A program made the translations under genes and the position numbers. Under the pieces are notes generated by a model. The model saw nothing but the letters and a program-made list of their open reading frames with translations, was not told the origin of the DNA and ran no database searches. Below are positions 33,315 through 40,781 of a stretch of 40,781 bases of DNA, piece after piece; position 1 is the first letter of the stretch; every line of letters starts with the position of its first letter. This DNA is from a virus, in IMG/VR virus record IMGVR_UViG_3300032073_006283, positions 1 to 40,781 of that record; one strand, written 5' to 3'.

Positions 33315-34218
33315 ATGTTTCTGTTTTAATGAGAAATTCTAGTTCTCTTTTGTTTTTACTCTTTCTTTCTTCAGCGATCTTAAGGCCCGAGCTTTCGATT
33401 GGCATTGCTAAAATTTCTTTGATGGGTGGGGTTTTTACTGATGGGTCTATAGCCCATAATACGCCATTGTCTTTTGCCCATGATATCATTCGCCTGACTG
33501 GTATCATTAAGTTGAAACCTTCCCCAGCTCCTCGAGCGATCATACCTACATACTGCCCATTTTCTAAGTAAACCCCTCCGCCCGAAGAACCAGGGAATGC
33601 CGTAACCGTTGTTTGGTCAAACTCTACCTTGTCTTCAACCCTACCTATTTGGGATATGATTCCTGTAGTCATGCTGTTCGCGCCCATTTGCCCTAGCAAC
33701 GATCCGACGTGAAATAATCTAGAGCCAATGGGGATTATTGGCTCTTCTTTGTTTAAGTAAAAATTAGCGCTAGCTTTTCCGTAATTCCTAGCTCTAACCA
33801 TTAATAGAGCTAGGTCATGTCCGTGCGTGTAGTTGCTGTACTTGATAACCTTTGCGTCCATTTTAATTTCCCCAACCCTTCTGCCTTCTTCAACTAACTC
33901 CTTAATAATTTTAGGGTCGTTAAACTCCACAATCTTTACGGAGCCTCCTTTTTCGTTTACGACGCTCCTGATGTTTCTAAGGTTATCAATTACGTGTGCG
34001 CACGTCCATACAAAGGAAACTTCTTCTGTTCCTATTTTTCGATTAATTAAAACTCCTGAACCTTCAGATCTACTACTCTTTCCTTCAGATTTTATTGTTA
34101 CAGATATGTCCTGAAGAAATTGGGCTACGTTTTTTTTGCTTGTTGCTGGCTTTTTTTGTGGGTAGCAAATACTTGCTGATAGCATAAGGGCAATAGTAGA
34201 TATAATTAAGGTTTTCAT
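33295..34218 (-). CDS. Secreted trypsin-like (HtrA/S1-type) serine protease
   Basis: A 307-aa protein with an N-terminal signal peptide: MKTL followed by a hydrophobic run to about residue 19, then a polar stretch. The catalytic triad of chymotrypsin-fold proteases is complete: His75 (TCAHVID), Asp135 (HGHDLALLMV) and Ser212 (FPGSSGGGVY). There is no PDZ domain, so it is shorter than DegP-type HtrA enzymes. The residues before Cys19 (SIC) do not make a proper lipobox, so export to the periplasm and not lipid anchoring is more likely. Cellular HtrA proteins degrade misfolded or specific envelope proteins; the phage role is unknown. It lies 39 nt after the NrdA gene and overlaps the SSB-like gene by 20 nt. 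No clear Shine-Dalgarno sequence precedes the ATG. Confidence 0.85.
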   Translation of the reverse strand: MKTLIISTIALMLSASICYPQKKPATSKKNVAQFLQDISVTIKSEGKSSRSEGSGVLINRKIGTEEVSFVWTCAHVIDNLRNIRSVVNEKGGSVKIVEFNDPKIIKELVEEGRRVGEIKMDAKVIKYSNYTHGHDLALLMVRARNYGKASANFYLNKEEPIIPIGSRLFHVGSLLGQMGANSMTTGIISQIGRVEDKVEFDQTTVTAFPGSSGGGVYLENGQYVGMIARGAGEGFNLMIPVRRMISWAKDNGVLWAIDPSVKTPPIKEILAMPIESSGLKIAEERKSKNKRELEFLIKTETYEPKPL

Positions 34219-34257
34219 ATACTTTATAGTATACGGAAGCCCTTAAAAAATCAAGTA
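34219..34257 (-). promoter_or_regulatory. Possible promoter in the NrdA-protease gap
   Basis: Read on the minus strand, the gap contains TTGATT (34249-34254) and TATACT (34228-34233), 15 nt apart, a somewhat short spacing for a sigma70-type promoter. An ATACT-TTAT-AGTAT inverted repeat overlaps the -10 region. The gap also separates two unrelated gene functions. This is a suggestion only. Confidence 0.3.
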
Positions 34258-36702
34258 TTATTGGCAGCTTTCGCAGGATTCTCCATTCTTCATCGCTTCA
34301 ATGCTGCATGCGCTAGGCTCTGCGTCGTCGGTTGTAGATTTTTCTACTTTTGTTGCCGCCTGATTCCTTAAGTAGTATGTCGTCTTTAGTCCTGCTTCCC
34401 AGCTTGCCATGTATATATCGTTTAAATATTTTAACGAAGTTCCATTGTTATATAGGTTGAAGCTGATTGATTGATCCATCCATTTTTGCCTAACCGCATT
34501 GGCTTCAATTAGGGTAAGCATATCTCTGTTGAATACAGTTTTATACTTATCTTTTATTTCTTGAGGGATTTCACCGTTGAGTCTAGATAGGTCTCCATCT
34601 ACTTTTTTAATTAGATCTGCTGTATCCTTATTCCATAATCCAGCTTCTTTCATGTCGTTAACAAAATGCTCGTTGATAATGTAGAAGTTGCCCGATTTAT
34701 TTTCATAAACAAATAAGGTTGAGAAGTTGGGTTCTATGCTTTGTTCAACCCCATTGATGTAGCCAATAGTTGCCGTTGGCGCTATGGCCATTACATTGGA
34801 GTTTCTCATTCCGTACTTTTTGACATTGGCCCTTACTTCTTCCCATTCCCTTAGGTTTTCTTGAGCGCTAGGCTTACCTCTATAGCTCATTAAATTATTG
34901 TAGCTGTCTATTGGGAATATATCCTGATCCCATAATGATCCTGAGTAGCTGTTGTACGCTCCTCTTTCTGCGGCTAATTTTGAGCTAGCGAGTATTGCGT
35001 TTTTGCTATAATTTTCGAACAGCTTGTCGCTAAATTTAACACCTTCTTTTGAGTCAATGACAATATTTAGTTTATGTAGTACATCGTGTAATCCCATCAT
35101 GCCTAGCCCTACGGGTCTATGCTTTAAGTTGGAGTTTTCCGCTTCTTTTGTCGGGTAGAAATTTAGGTCAATGACGTTATCAAGCATTCTGACTGCTGTA
35201 ATTGTGGTCTCTGAAAGCTTCGTCCAGTCCAAGCCTGTAAGAGAATTTCCGTCTACATCTGTATGTTCCCTGAGGTGATTTGTTAAGTTGATTGACCCAA
35301 GGTTGCAAACTGCGGTTTCGCCTGTTTCTAGTTTCTCACCTTTGTCATATGTTGAGGCTTTTGTATGTAGCGTAATTTCCGTACATAGGTTTGAGCTATG
35401 CACGACCCCTTGGTGTTGGTTTGTATACCTGATATTACATGGGTCTTTGAATGTATTCCATGGGTGAGAGGTTTCAAATAGAACCTTCAGCATTTTTTTC
35501 CACAATTCTTTGGCCGAAGTTTTTCTGAAGTTTTTAATGCTACCCATTTCTGCCGAACGACAAGCATCTTCGTATCTATCGTCAAATTCTTTGCCATAAT
35601 AATCGTGCAGTGTTTTTCCGTCTTCGTATACCATTTCGCTTGGATCAAAGAAATACCAGTCTTGATTGTTTTTAACCCTCCTCATGAATTCGTCCGGGAT
35701 CCATGCTGCTGTATTCATATCGTGACAGCGAAGTCTATCGTCGCCAGTGTTCCTTCTCAGGTTTAGGAAGTCCTCGAAGTCTAGGTGCCACGGTTCTAGG
35801 TAAGCGCAGCCCGCGCCAGGCCTTTTGCCCCCTTGGTTTACTGCAATTAGTAAGTCGTTGAAAATTTTTAACCAAGGAACTAATCCGCTAGATATTCCAT
35901 TTGTGCCCTCTATGTGGGCGCCTGTGGACCTGAATGGCGTTACGTCTAGACCCAATCCTCCTGCGTATTTAGATTTTCTGGCTTCTTGCCAGGCTCCGTC
36001 AAAGATTCCGTCTATGCTATCGTCAAAGGTGTTGAGGTAGCATGAACTTAATTGCGACCTTACCGAGCCGCTGTTGAATAGCGTCGGGGTAGAAGGGGTG
36101 TACAGGAATTGAGACATTAAATTATAAAATTCTATTGCTCTTTCGTTTTTGTTCTCTTCATTTAAAGACATGCCCATGGCAACCCTCATCCAGAAACCCT
36201 GCGGAGACTCCATAATTTTTCCTTCTGACCTTATGAAGTATCTATCATGCAGGGTTTTGATTCCTAGATATTTAAAGTCTTGATCCCTGTTGATTGTTAA
36301 GGCTTCTGATAACTGCTTTAAATCAAACTCAAGCATTCTTTCGCTTAGTCTTTTGGATTTTACTAGCTGCTTTACGTTTTGCACGAAACACTTTCTGTAC
36401 TGAAGTTCCAGAATGTCTGAGTCTGCTCCTTCTTTAAATGCTTCTTTGTAGAGGCAGTTTAGCAAAAGCCTTGCCGCGGCAAATGAATAATTGGGCTCTT
36501 TGTAAATCTTGTCTCGCGCTGAAAATATTAGAGCCTGGTCTATTTCTGCGGTAGTTATTTTGTTGAAAAGCTGTAATTGTGCGTCAAGGATGATCTCGCT
36601 GGCGGATACATTCGGTATGTCTTCGCACGCTCTTTCTGCGCATTTGTTAATTTTGTCAACATTAAAGCCTTCTAGTCTTCCATTTCTTTTTTTTACTTGC
36701 AT
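34258..36702 (-). CDS. nrdA: Ribonucleoside-diphosphate reductase class I, large (alpha) subunit
   Basis: An 814-aa protein that reduces ribonucleotides to deoxyribonucleotides for phage DNA synthesis. Residues ~1-90 form an ATP-cone allosteric domain (VKKRNGRLEGFNVDKINK). The active-site set is complete: Cys221 (SSCYLNTFDD), Asn438-x-Cys440-x-Glu442 (SNLCTEI) and Cys466 (CNLGSINL). Tyr776-Tyr777 (KTTYYLRN) are the class I radical-transfer pair. The C-terminus ends CESCQ, with a CxxC redox pair that passes electrons from thioredoxin or glutaredoxin. All of this matches NrdA. No nrdB, the radical-generating partner, is in the window; it must lie elsewhere in the genome or come from the host. 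A promoter-like sequence precedes the gene, which starts at the ATG at 36702. Confidence 0.97.
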   Translation of the reverse strand: MQVKKRNGRLEGFNVDKINKCAERACEDIPNVSASEIILDAQLQLFNKITTAEIDQALIFSARDKIYKEPNYSFAAARLLLNCLYKEAFKEGADSDILELQYRKCFVQNVKQLVKSKRLSERMLEFDLKQLSEALTINRDQDFKYLGIKTLHDRYFIRSEGKIMESPQGFWMRVAMGMSLNEENKNERAIEFYNLMSQFLYTPSTPTLFNSGSVRSQLSSCYLNTFDDSIDGIFDGAWQEARKSKYAGGLGLDVTPFRSTGAHIEGTNGISSGLVPWLKIFNDLLIAVNQGGKRPGAGCAYLEPWHLDFEDFLNLRRNTGDDRLRCHDMNTAAWIPDEFMRRVKNNQDWYFFDPSEMVYEDGKTLHDYYGKEFDDRYEDACRSAEMGSIKNFRKTSAKELWKKMLKVLFETSHPWNTFKDPCNIRYTNQHQGVVHSSNLCTEITLHTKASTYDKGEKLETGETAVCNLGSINLTNHLREHTDVDGNSLTGLDWTKLSETTITAVRMLDNVIDLNFYPTKEAENSNLKHRPVGLGMMGLHDVLHKLNIVIDSKEGVKFSDKLFENYSKNAILASSKLAAERGAYNSYSGSLWDQDIFPIDSYNNLMSYRGKPSAQENLREWEEVRANVKKYGMRNSNVMAIAPTATIGYINGVEQSIEPNFSTLFVYENKSGNFYIINEHFVNDMKEAGLWNKDTADLIKKVDGDLSRLNGEIPQEIKDKYKTVFNRDMLTLIEANAVRQKWMDQSISFNLYNNGTSLKYLNDIYMASWEAGLKTTYYLRNQAATKVEKSTTDDAEPSACSIEAMKNGESCESCQ

Positions 36703-36775
36703 TTTATAATATATTTAAGTTTAACATAGTGAGTATATAATTACAACTAAAATCGTTAATTGTTAACAAGTATTT
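36703..36775 (-). promoter_or_regulatory. Promoter region of nrdA
   Basis: This 73-nt gap is the largest in the window. On the minus strand it carries TTAACG (36754-36759) as a -35-like box and TATACT (36732-36737) as a -10 box, with a 16-nt spacer. The sequence from the -10 box to the ATG is very AT-rich, and no strong Shine-Dalgarno sequence is seen. Confidence 0.5.
36760..36769. promoter_or_regulatory. Palindrome next to the nrdA promoter, possible operator
   Basis: TTGTTAACAA is a perfect 10-bp palindrome lying immediately upstream of the -35-like box, inside the promoter gap of nrdA. Such a site could bind a dimeric regulator. Palindromes of this length can arise by chance in AT-rich DNA. 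Confidence 0.35.
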
Positions 36776-37642
36776 TTAGATATTTTTTATATCTTGCAGC
36801 CAGCCAGCTTCTTGCGATTTTAGTTTGTCGTATTTTCTGTAGCTACATGTCCATATTGATCCGAGCATTGTATTGATTGGTACTATTTCGAAGTTGTTTT
36901 TCATTATTTCCTTTGATTTATAGTCTTTTGTTTTTATTCCTCTGCTTCTGAGTATTGAGTGGCATATTAATTGTTCTGGAAACGAGTAGTTTAATATCCT
37001 TTTGTTTTTGCATTCTCTTATGGAGGTTTCGAAGGCTGATTTCATAAAGCACTTGACGGCGCCTATTATGTGGTCAGAAATGTGAAACTTTTCCTCTTTG
37101 TCCGCCCTAAAAAATATGTCGCTAGTGAAAAATTTCGCGTTTTCTTCTGAGTGAAGATTTTCTTTAATTTTTTTATAAAAGACATCAAGCCTTGGGTATA
37201 TCTCGTCTGACCTTACCTTGATACATATATTTCCCGTGGAGCTTTCGATACCTTTTAGTGTTGTGTAATTTTGCAATATCCATGGGGCTGCTCCCCTCGA
37301 GCCTGTTTTATGTATGTACTCTGGAATTTTTGATCGATGGTTTTTTACCAGCTTGACTGCATCATGTTCCTTGAAGTTTTTAATTATCTTTTCGTTGTCG
37401 TTATCCCAGTAGGATACGACTACCTCACCCATTACTTTTCCGTCGAACTCTACTATGTGCTGGAGCTTTTCTACTATTTTAATATAATGCGGAAGCGATT
37501 CGTTGAGCCTTTCGTGAAGCGGCCCTTGAACAACTATACTTAGGGAGTTCTCTAGGGATTCCATTTTGGGGAGTAGAGATTTCCAGAACCTAAGTAATTC
37601 TTCGTTATTCATATTAAATAAGTTTGTCCGCACAAACTCCAT
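36776..37642 (-). CDS. WavE-like lipopolysaccharide glycosyltransferase
   Basis: A 288-aa protein with the pattern of WavE-type (lipopolysaccharide core synthesis) enzymes: LSIVVQGPL near residue 34-42, VVVSYWDNDNEK (~74-85), a conserved Asn-aromatic region, then LKGIESSTGNICIKVRSDEI, in which the RSDE sequence looks like the acidic metal/sugar-nucleotide site. These proteins are thought to transfer sugars in surface-polysaccharide synthesis; the donor is unknown. The first ATG (37642) lies 29 nt inside the GDPD-like gene; a second ATG at 37612 (MNNEELL), just after that gene's stop, is an alternative start. It is the last gene before the nrdA promoter gap. Confidence 0.75.
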   Translation of the reverse strand: MEFVRTNLFNMNNEELLRFWKSLLPKMESLENSLSIVVQGPLHERLNESLPHYIKIVEKLQHIVEFDGKVMGEVVVSYWDNDNEKIIKNFKEHDAVKLVKNHRSKIPEYIHKTGSRGAAPWILQNYTTLKGIESSTGNICIKVRSDEIYPRLDVFYKKIKENLHSEENAKFFTSDIFFRADKEEKFHISDHIIGAVKCFMKSAFETSIRECKNKRILNYSFPEQLICHSILRSRGIKTKDYKSKEIMKNNFEIVPINTMLGSIWTCSYRKYDKLKSQEAGWLQDIKNI

Positions 37643-38036
37643 AGCAATCTTGAAACTGCATGTACTTTGCGCTATCTGTTACTACTACGGATTTTTCGCA
37701 CACCTTGCAGTGTGGAAATGTCCATATAAACCCTTGGGACGTTAGTGCGTAAGCGTCGTTTTCGTGCCAAAAGACATTTAGCTCTGGCAGGTCTGAAAGG
37801 GTGGATAGCGCAAATACGTTTTTACAGTGAATCCATAAGGAGTTGTGGAAACGCATAAGAAAATCTAGGTCTATTTCGTGCTCAGGGTTGTCGTGTCCCA
37901 AATAAAGTCCATCTTGGTACCATACGTCAATCTCAACGTCAAAACCTGCATGTATAGCTTCCTCTATGTAGCTAGGTTGGTTTTCTTTGCTTTTGTTAGC
38001 CCCTTTGTAGTTCCCTCTGTGGGCGATTAGTTTCAT
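37614..38036 (-). CDS. Short GDPD-like phosphodiesterase domain protein
   Basis: A 140-aa protein with the N-terminal catalytic signature of the glycerophosphodiester phosphodiesterase/PI-PLC-like superfamily: His6-Arg7 (LIAHRGN), Glu35-x-Asp37 (VEIDVW) and His48 (LGHDNP). Canonical GDPD proteins are about 240 residues or more with a full TIM barrel, so this is a compact relative; short relatives with WIHCKN and FWHENDAY segments occur beside nucleotidyltransferases in surface-polysaccharide loci, from memory. It may cleave or sense a glycerophospho-type substituent, but the substrate is unknown. The start is fixed by HRG at position 6. It overlaps the HAD-nucleotidyltransferase gene by 41 nt and the WavE-like gene by 29 nt. 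Confidence 0.75.
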   Translation of the reverse strand: MKLIAHRGNYKGANKSKENQPSYIEEAIHAGFDVEIDVWYQDGLYLGHDNPEHEIDLDFLMRFHNSLWIHCKNVFALSTLSDLPELNVFWHENDAYALTSQGFIWTFPHCKVCEKSVVVTDSAKYMQFQDCYGVCADKLI

Positions 38037-39402
38037 GGTTTTGTAAAAAATAAGCTAGGTCTTCCGGGGTTCCTAAGCCCCACATTGATTCCTCGCTAAT
38101 ATTGAAGATTTTGTATTTTCCTCCATTATATATACACTGATTGTATACTGGGCAAACGTAGAACTCATTGTTTGTTCTTATGTTTTTGCTGATCATTTCC
38201 TCAGCCCCTGATACGTAGTCCGAGCCTTTCTTGAAGTAATAAACTCCTACAGTAGCGTGATCGCTTATGACTTTTTTTTCTGCGACCTCTGTTACGAATC
38301 CATTATCGCAAAGCTTTGCATAGCTCCACTTTGGGTGGCAAGACGGAAATGTTAGTATTCCTCCGTCAATTTCATCTCCGATCATTGAGTACATAAACTG
38401 GTTGCTGTCCCAATCTAAGTATTGATCAGAGTTTGCTATCAATAGCGGTTGGTCGTTGTTGATTAAGTCTTTAGCTAGAAGCGTGGTGCATGCTGCGCCC
38501 TCAGTCATTCCGTCAACTTGTATAATTTTGCAGTTTGGGGCTATTAAGTTTAAGGTGTGTTGCAGTGAATATTTTTCGTAATGCGATTTTTGGACTATAA
38601 ATATATAGTTTGCGTTTATATTTAGACTATCCACAACTGTCTGGATCATTGGTTTGCCCTTCACGTCAATCAAGGGCTTCGGGAATGAGTAGCCTGCTTG
38701 CTCAAACCTGCTTCCTGCCCCCGCCATTGGAACAAGAATGTTCATGCCCTCGCCTTCCCATTTTGTTTTTTCGTACGGTTTGTTTTCTATTTTATTTATA
38801 TAGTTCATAATTTTTTCATAAGTTAAGTCTTCTGGGTCTTTGATAGCCCCAAGGTGTGCTCCTGAATTTAGTACAGCCTCCCTTCCCTTGTTGGAATCTT
38901 CTAGGATTAGCGTGTGTCTAGATGGTATTCCTGACTGTATCATAATTCTATAATACATTTCGGGGTTAGGCTTTGGCCTCAGCACGTCTTGGTTTGACAT
39001 GATGTGCCAAAAGTAATGAAGAATTTTTTTGTGGTGAAGAGCCGTAATGATACTCTCTCTTACGGAATTTGAGGCTACCGACATCTCTATGCCTTTTTCT
39101 TGGAGCCTGCGTAATATGGAGTTGAGTTTTTCGTCTCTTTCGTAGGTCTCCATCATGGCAAGAGTAATTCTTTGTTTCTTTTTCCATATTTCGTCATACG
39201 CCTCTTTGGGTAAACCTTTGTTTTTCGTTAGCAACTCAAGCTTTCTTGTCGTAGGTAGTCCGTCGTATGTTGATAAATGTTCTTCTTTTGAGATGCTGTA
39301 TTCTGGGCAAACGTTATTTATTGCTCCGTTGAACGCCTCGAAATGTAATTCTCTTGAATTTATTAAAACTCCGTCTAAGTCAAATATGATTTGTTTGATC
39401 AT
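37996..39402 (-). CDS. HAD phosphatase fused to sugar nucleotidyltransferase
   Basis: A 468-aa bifunctional protein. Residues ~1-205 are a HAD hydrolase of the phosphoglucomutase/phosphoglycolate phosphatase type: Asp8 and Asp10 (FDLDGVL), a SVASNS motif near 112-117, a conserved Lys in RPKPNPEMY (~148) and LEDSNKG (~171-177). Residues ~220-455 are a nucleotidyltransferase: VPMAGAGSRF near the start (nucleotide-binding loop), FPKPLI, and NSDQYLD as the metal-binding Asp-containing motif. It would plausibly dephosphorylate a sugar phosphate or polyol phosphate and activate one with an NTP. An internal ATG opens the second domain at 38745, preceded by ggaaggcgaggg, so a separate shorter product is possible. 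It overlaps the next upstream gene by 4 nt and the GDPD-like gene by 41 nt. Confidence 0.85.
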   Translation of the reverse strand: MIKQIIFDLDGVLINSRELHFEAFNGAINNVCPEYSISKEEHLSTYDGLPTTRKLELLTKNKGLPKEAYDEIWKKKQRITLAMMETYERDEKLNSILRRLQEKGIEMSVASNSVRESIITALHHKKILHYFWHIMSNQDVLRPKPNPEMYYRIMIQSGIPSRHTLILEDSNKGREAVLNSGAHLGAIKDPEDLTYEKIMNYINKIENKPYEKTKWEGEGMNILVPMAGAGSRFEQAGYSFPKPLIDVKGKPMIQTVVDSLNINANYIFIVQKSHYEKYSLQHTLNLIAPNCKIIQVDGMTEGAACTTLLAKDLINNDQPLLIANSDQYLDWDSNQFMYSMIGDEIDGGILTFPSCHPKWSYAKLCDNGFVTEVAEKKVISDHATVGVYYFKKGSDYVSGAEEMISKNIRTNNEFYVCPVYNQCIYNGGKYKIFNISEESMWGLGTPEDLAYFLQNHETNRPQRELQRG

Positions 39403-40190
39403 TTTATTTCAATTGAGTTGTGTCCTTTGTTGCGCCATTTTTTTCCGTCTTTAATTAATACAGTTTTTATGTTTCCGAAAGAATTGGTGCCTGTGAGTTG
39501 TTTGTATTTGCATTGCTGTAGGTTGAGGCACATTGTCATTACTGATTCAGGCACTTTAATCATGTATTCTGGGTACCCGCTTTCCCACATGATGCCTATG
39601 GCGGTTGCCATGCTTGATAAGGAATTAGCGTATTTGTTCATTTGGTCTGGATGTCCGATTGCGAGTTGATCGTTGATTTGGTTTGGTAGGGATGCTTTTT
39701 CGTTTATGAAGCTAAAACTAAATTCATTTTTAATTTCTACTTCATGATTATAGATATTAGTACTCTCAAATAATGGTAGCCTGATATGTTTATTTTTTAA
39801 ACAATCTTTTATTTCGTGCTTTTTTATTTGCTCTAATACTTGTATGTCTGGCCTAAGCCTTATCACTAAGTCGTAATTATTTTTTTTTAGTAAGGCGTAG
39901 TTCTGGAATATGGTGTTTGAGGCTTTGATTCCTGCAAGCATTGGTATTAGTCCTGCGTTTGGTTGGCATGGAAGATTGCCTGTGGGCCCCAAGAATTTCA
40001 TCGTGTCTTCGAAGTTTAAGATCTGCTGTTTGACTGGCTTGTAATGTTGACAGAAGTCGTAGGACGGCTGATCGTCCCAGGTTGTGACAAATATATCAGG
40101 CTTTAATGGCCATATAATATTCTCAAAAATTGACTCATAGCAATCTTTCCAGTTGCCTAGTTTGCCGCTAAACCATAGCGCAACTTTCAC
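39399..40190 (-). CDS. Glycosyltransferase-like protein of the surface-glycan cluster
   Basis: A 263-aa protein without signal peptide. It begins with MKVALWFSGKLGNWKDC and has a D-I-F-V-T-T-W sequence (~32-38), a start typical of GT-A-like surface-polysaccharide transferases, which often open with a phrase like 'I-A-x-x-x-S-G-x-x-R'. YDLVIRLRPDIQ near residue 105-116 supplies a possible acidic donor-binding site. I cannot name a precise family; a WavE-like relative is possible because a similar RxRxD sequence occurs in the WavE-like protein nearby. It starts 4 nt inside the upstream GT9-like gene and overlaps the HAD-nucleotidyltransferase gene by 4 nt, so it belongs to the same transcription unit. 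Confidence 0.6.
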   Translation of the reverse strand: MKVALWFSGKLGNWKDCYESIFENIIWPLKPDIFVTTWDDQPSYDFCQHYKPVKQQILNFEDTMKFLGPTGNLPCQPNAGLIPMLAGIKASNTIFQNYALLKKNNYDLVIRLRPDIQVLEQIKKHEIKDCLKNKHIRLPLFESTNIYNHEVEIKNEFSFSFINEKASLPNQINDQLAIGHPDQMNKYANSLSSMATAIGIMWESGYPEYMIKVPESVMTMCLNLQQCKYKQLTGTNSFGNIKTVLIKDGKKWRNKGHNSIEIK

Positions 40191-40781
40191 TCTTGCAGCC
40201 TCCTTATGATGAGAGTTTTGTCGATTTCGCTTTGGGTTAAATGAGGGGCAAGTATTAAGTTGTTAGAGTTGATTAGGTTTTGCATGCATTCAACAAGGTA
40301 TTTTGCGTCGTGCTGTAATGGAAAAATTAAAGAAGGGAAGGTCAGCCATCTCATCTGAAACGCTGGCAGACAGGAGTGCGGTTGTTTACTTTCTTTTGCC
40401 CATGTTAGGGTGGGCTTGTTGAACGTGTATCCGAAGTATTTTATACCAGAGTCAATTGCAAACATTCCTGCGCAACCTTTTACTAGTCTAATAACTTCTG
40501 TGATATTTTTTTCATAAATTTTCACCCGAGAGTCTTCTTTGAAGTTTGCTCTGATAAAACCTTTGGTTGACTTGGTTGACAGCACGAAGATGTCGTAAAT
40601 GCTAGGAATATTGTTTATTAGTTCGTTTAGGTATTTTTTTGACATCCTATGGTTATTTGCTAGGTTGTCTGATGCTGCATGTATAACAAAATATGGCCTC
40701 GGGTTTGTGTGTTCAAAAATCTTCAAGTGGGGCTTCGGGTAGTGATAGAAGTATCTTTGCCAGTCGAAATCATAATTCATC
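40187..40781 (-). CDS. GT9-like glycosyltransferase half domain (runs to or starts at right edge)
   Basis: At least 197 aa. The ATG at 40780 is one base from the window end, so the gene may extend further and this Met may be internal. It resembles the C-terminal Rossmann half of heptosyltransferase-like proteins: PYFVIHAAS (~28-36), a R-x-S-KKYLNELIN helix, IFVLSTKSTKG (~64-74), and VIRLVKGCAGMFAIDSGIKY (~91-110), in which a Ser-Gly replaces the usual S-x-x-x-H. It has the same family resemblance as the GT9 half at 29660-30835 but is not a close copy. The N-terminal half could lie to the right of the window. It shares a 4-nt overlap with the next gene. If it really starts at 40780 it would be another GT9 half protein. 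Confidence 0.55.
   Translation of the reverse strand, partial: MNYDFDWQRYFYHYPKPHLKIFEHTNPRPYFVIHAASDNLANNHRMSKKYLNELINNIPSIYDIFVLSTKSTKGFIRANFKEDSRVKIYEKNITEVIRLVKGCAGMFAIDSGIKYFGYTFNKPTLTWAKESKQPHSCLPAFQMRWLTFPSLIFPLQHDAKYLVECMQNLINSNNLILAPHLTQSEIDKTLIIRRLQE

Noticed and set aside
34156-34218. Protease as a lipoprotein anchored by Cys19
   Set aside because: The residue before the cysteine is Ile, where a lipobox needs Gly, Ala or Ser, so ordinary signal-peptide cleavage is more likely.
34258-36702. Ribonucleotide reductase as class II or class III
   Set aside because: The Tyr-Tyr radical-transfer pair, the N-terminal ATP cone and the C-terminal CxxC are class I features; there is no glycyl-radical or B12-type signature.

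Overview
The window looks like part of a large tailed-phage genome (Caudoviricetes) with a lambda-like, siphovirus-type tail tip, most likely infecting a Gram-negative host. The evidence is the gene order tape measure, two tube-like tail proteins, gpM-like, gpL-like, gpK-like, gpI/gpJ-like and finally a giant fibre, all packed with 0-24 nt gaps or short overlaps. The host inference rests on the lambda-type tip and on the lipopolysaccharide-type glycosyltransferases; the species cannot be named. No rRNA, tRNA, CRISPR array, integrase, transposase or origin was seen, and no stretch over 300 bases lacks a gene.

Layout, plus strand (1-28950): the C-terminal part of the tape measure protein (its ORF is open to the left edge); two tail proteins of 433 and 313 aa; a 1585-aa protein with two gpM-like domains, an Ig-like segment and a glycine-rich tip; a 344-aa gpL-like Fe-S protein with an extra module inserted between its cysteines; a 115-aa JAMM peptidase (gpK without its NlpC/P60 half); a 1799-aa gpI-gpJ fusion; and a 4092-aa fibre that carries gpJ C-terminal elements, several carbohydrate-binding-like modules, two beta-roll repeat blocks and a self-cleaving S74 chaperone. 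One aromatic 'W...Y..GD.V' module type recurs in at least four of these proteins, and a second small module is repeated at DNA level between two of them.

Layout, minus strand (40780-28918, transcribed toward the tail genes and meeting them tail to tail with a 33-nt overlap): first, a surface-glycan block of a GT9-like protein (partial or start at the edge), a second glycosyltransferase-like protein, a HAD phosphatase-nucleotidyltransferase fusion, a short GDPD-like protein and a WavE-like glycosyltransferase. After a 73-nt gap with a likely promoter and a perfect palindrome comes a class I ribonucleotide reductase large subunit. After a 39-nt gap come a signal-peptide-bearing trypsin-like protease, a probable ssDNA-binding protein, a GT4 enzyme fused to the first half of a GT9 enzyme, the second half of that GT9 in an overlapping frame, and a possible Rad52/Erf-like annealing protein.

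How it may work together: the plus-strand genes build an elaborate tail tip with many candidate glycan-binding modules. The minus-strand genes mix nucleotide supply and DNA metabolism (NrdA, SSB-like, annealase-like) with a compact sugar activation and transfer set. That set could remodel the host surface (for example to exclude other phages), decorate the virion, or modify something else; the sequence alone does not decide. The most unusual points are the split GT9 fused to a zinc-ribbon GT4, the module traffic among tail proteins, and the inserted module in gpL.
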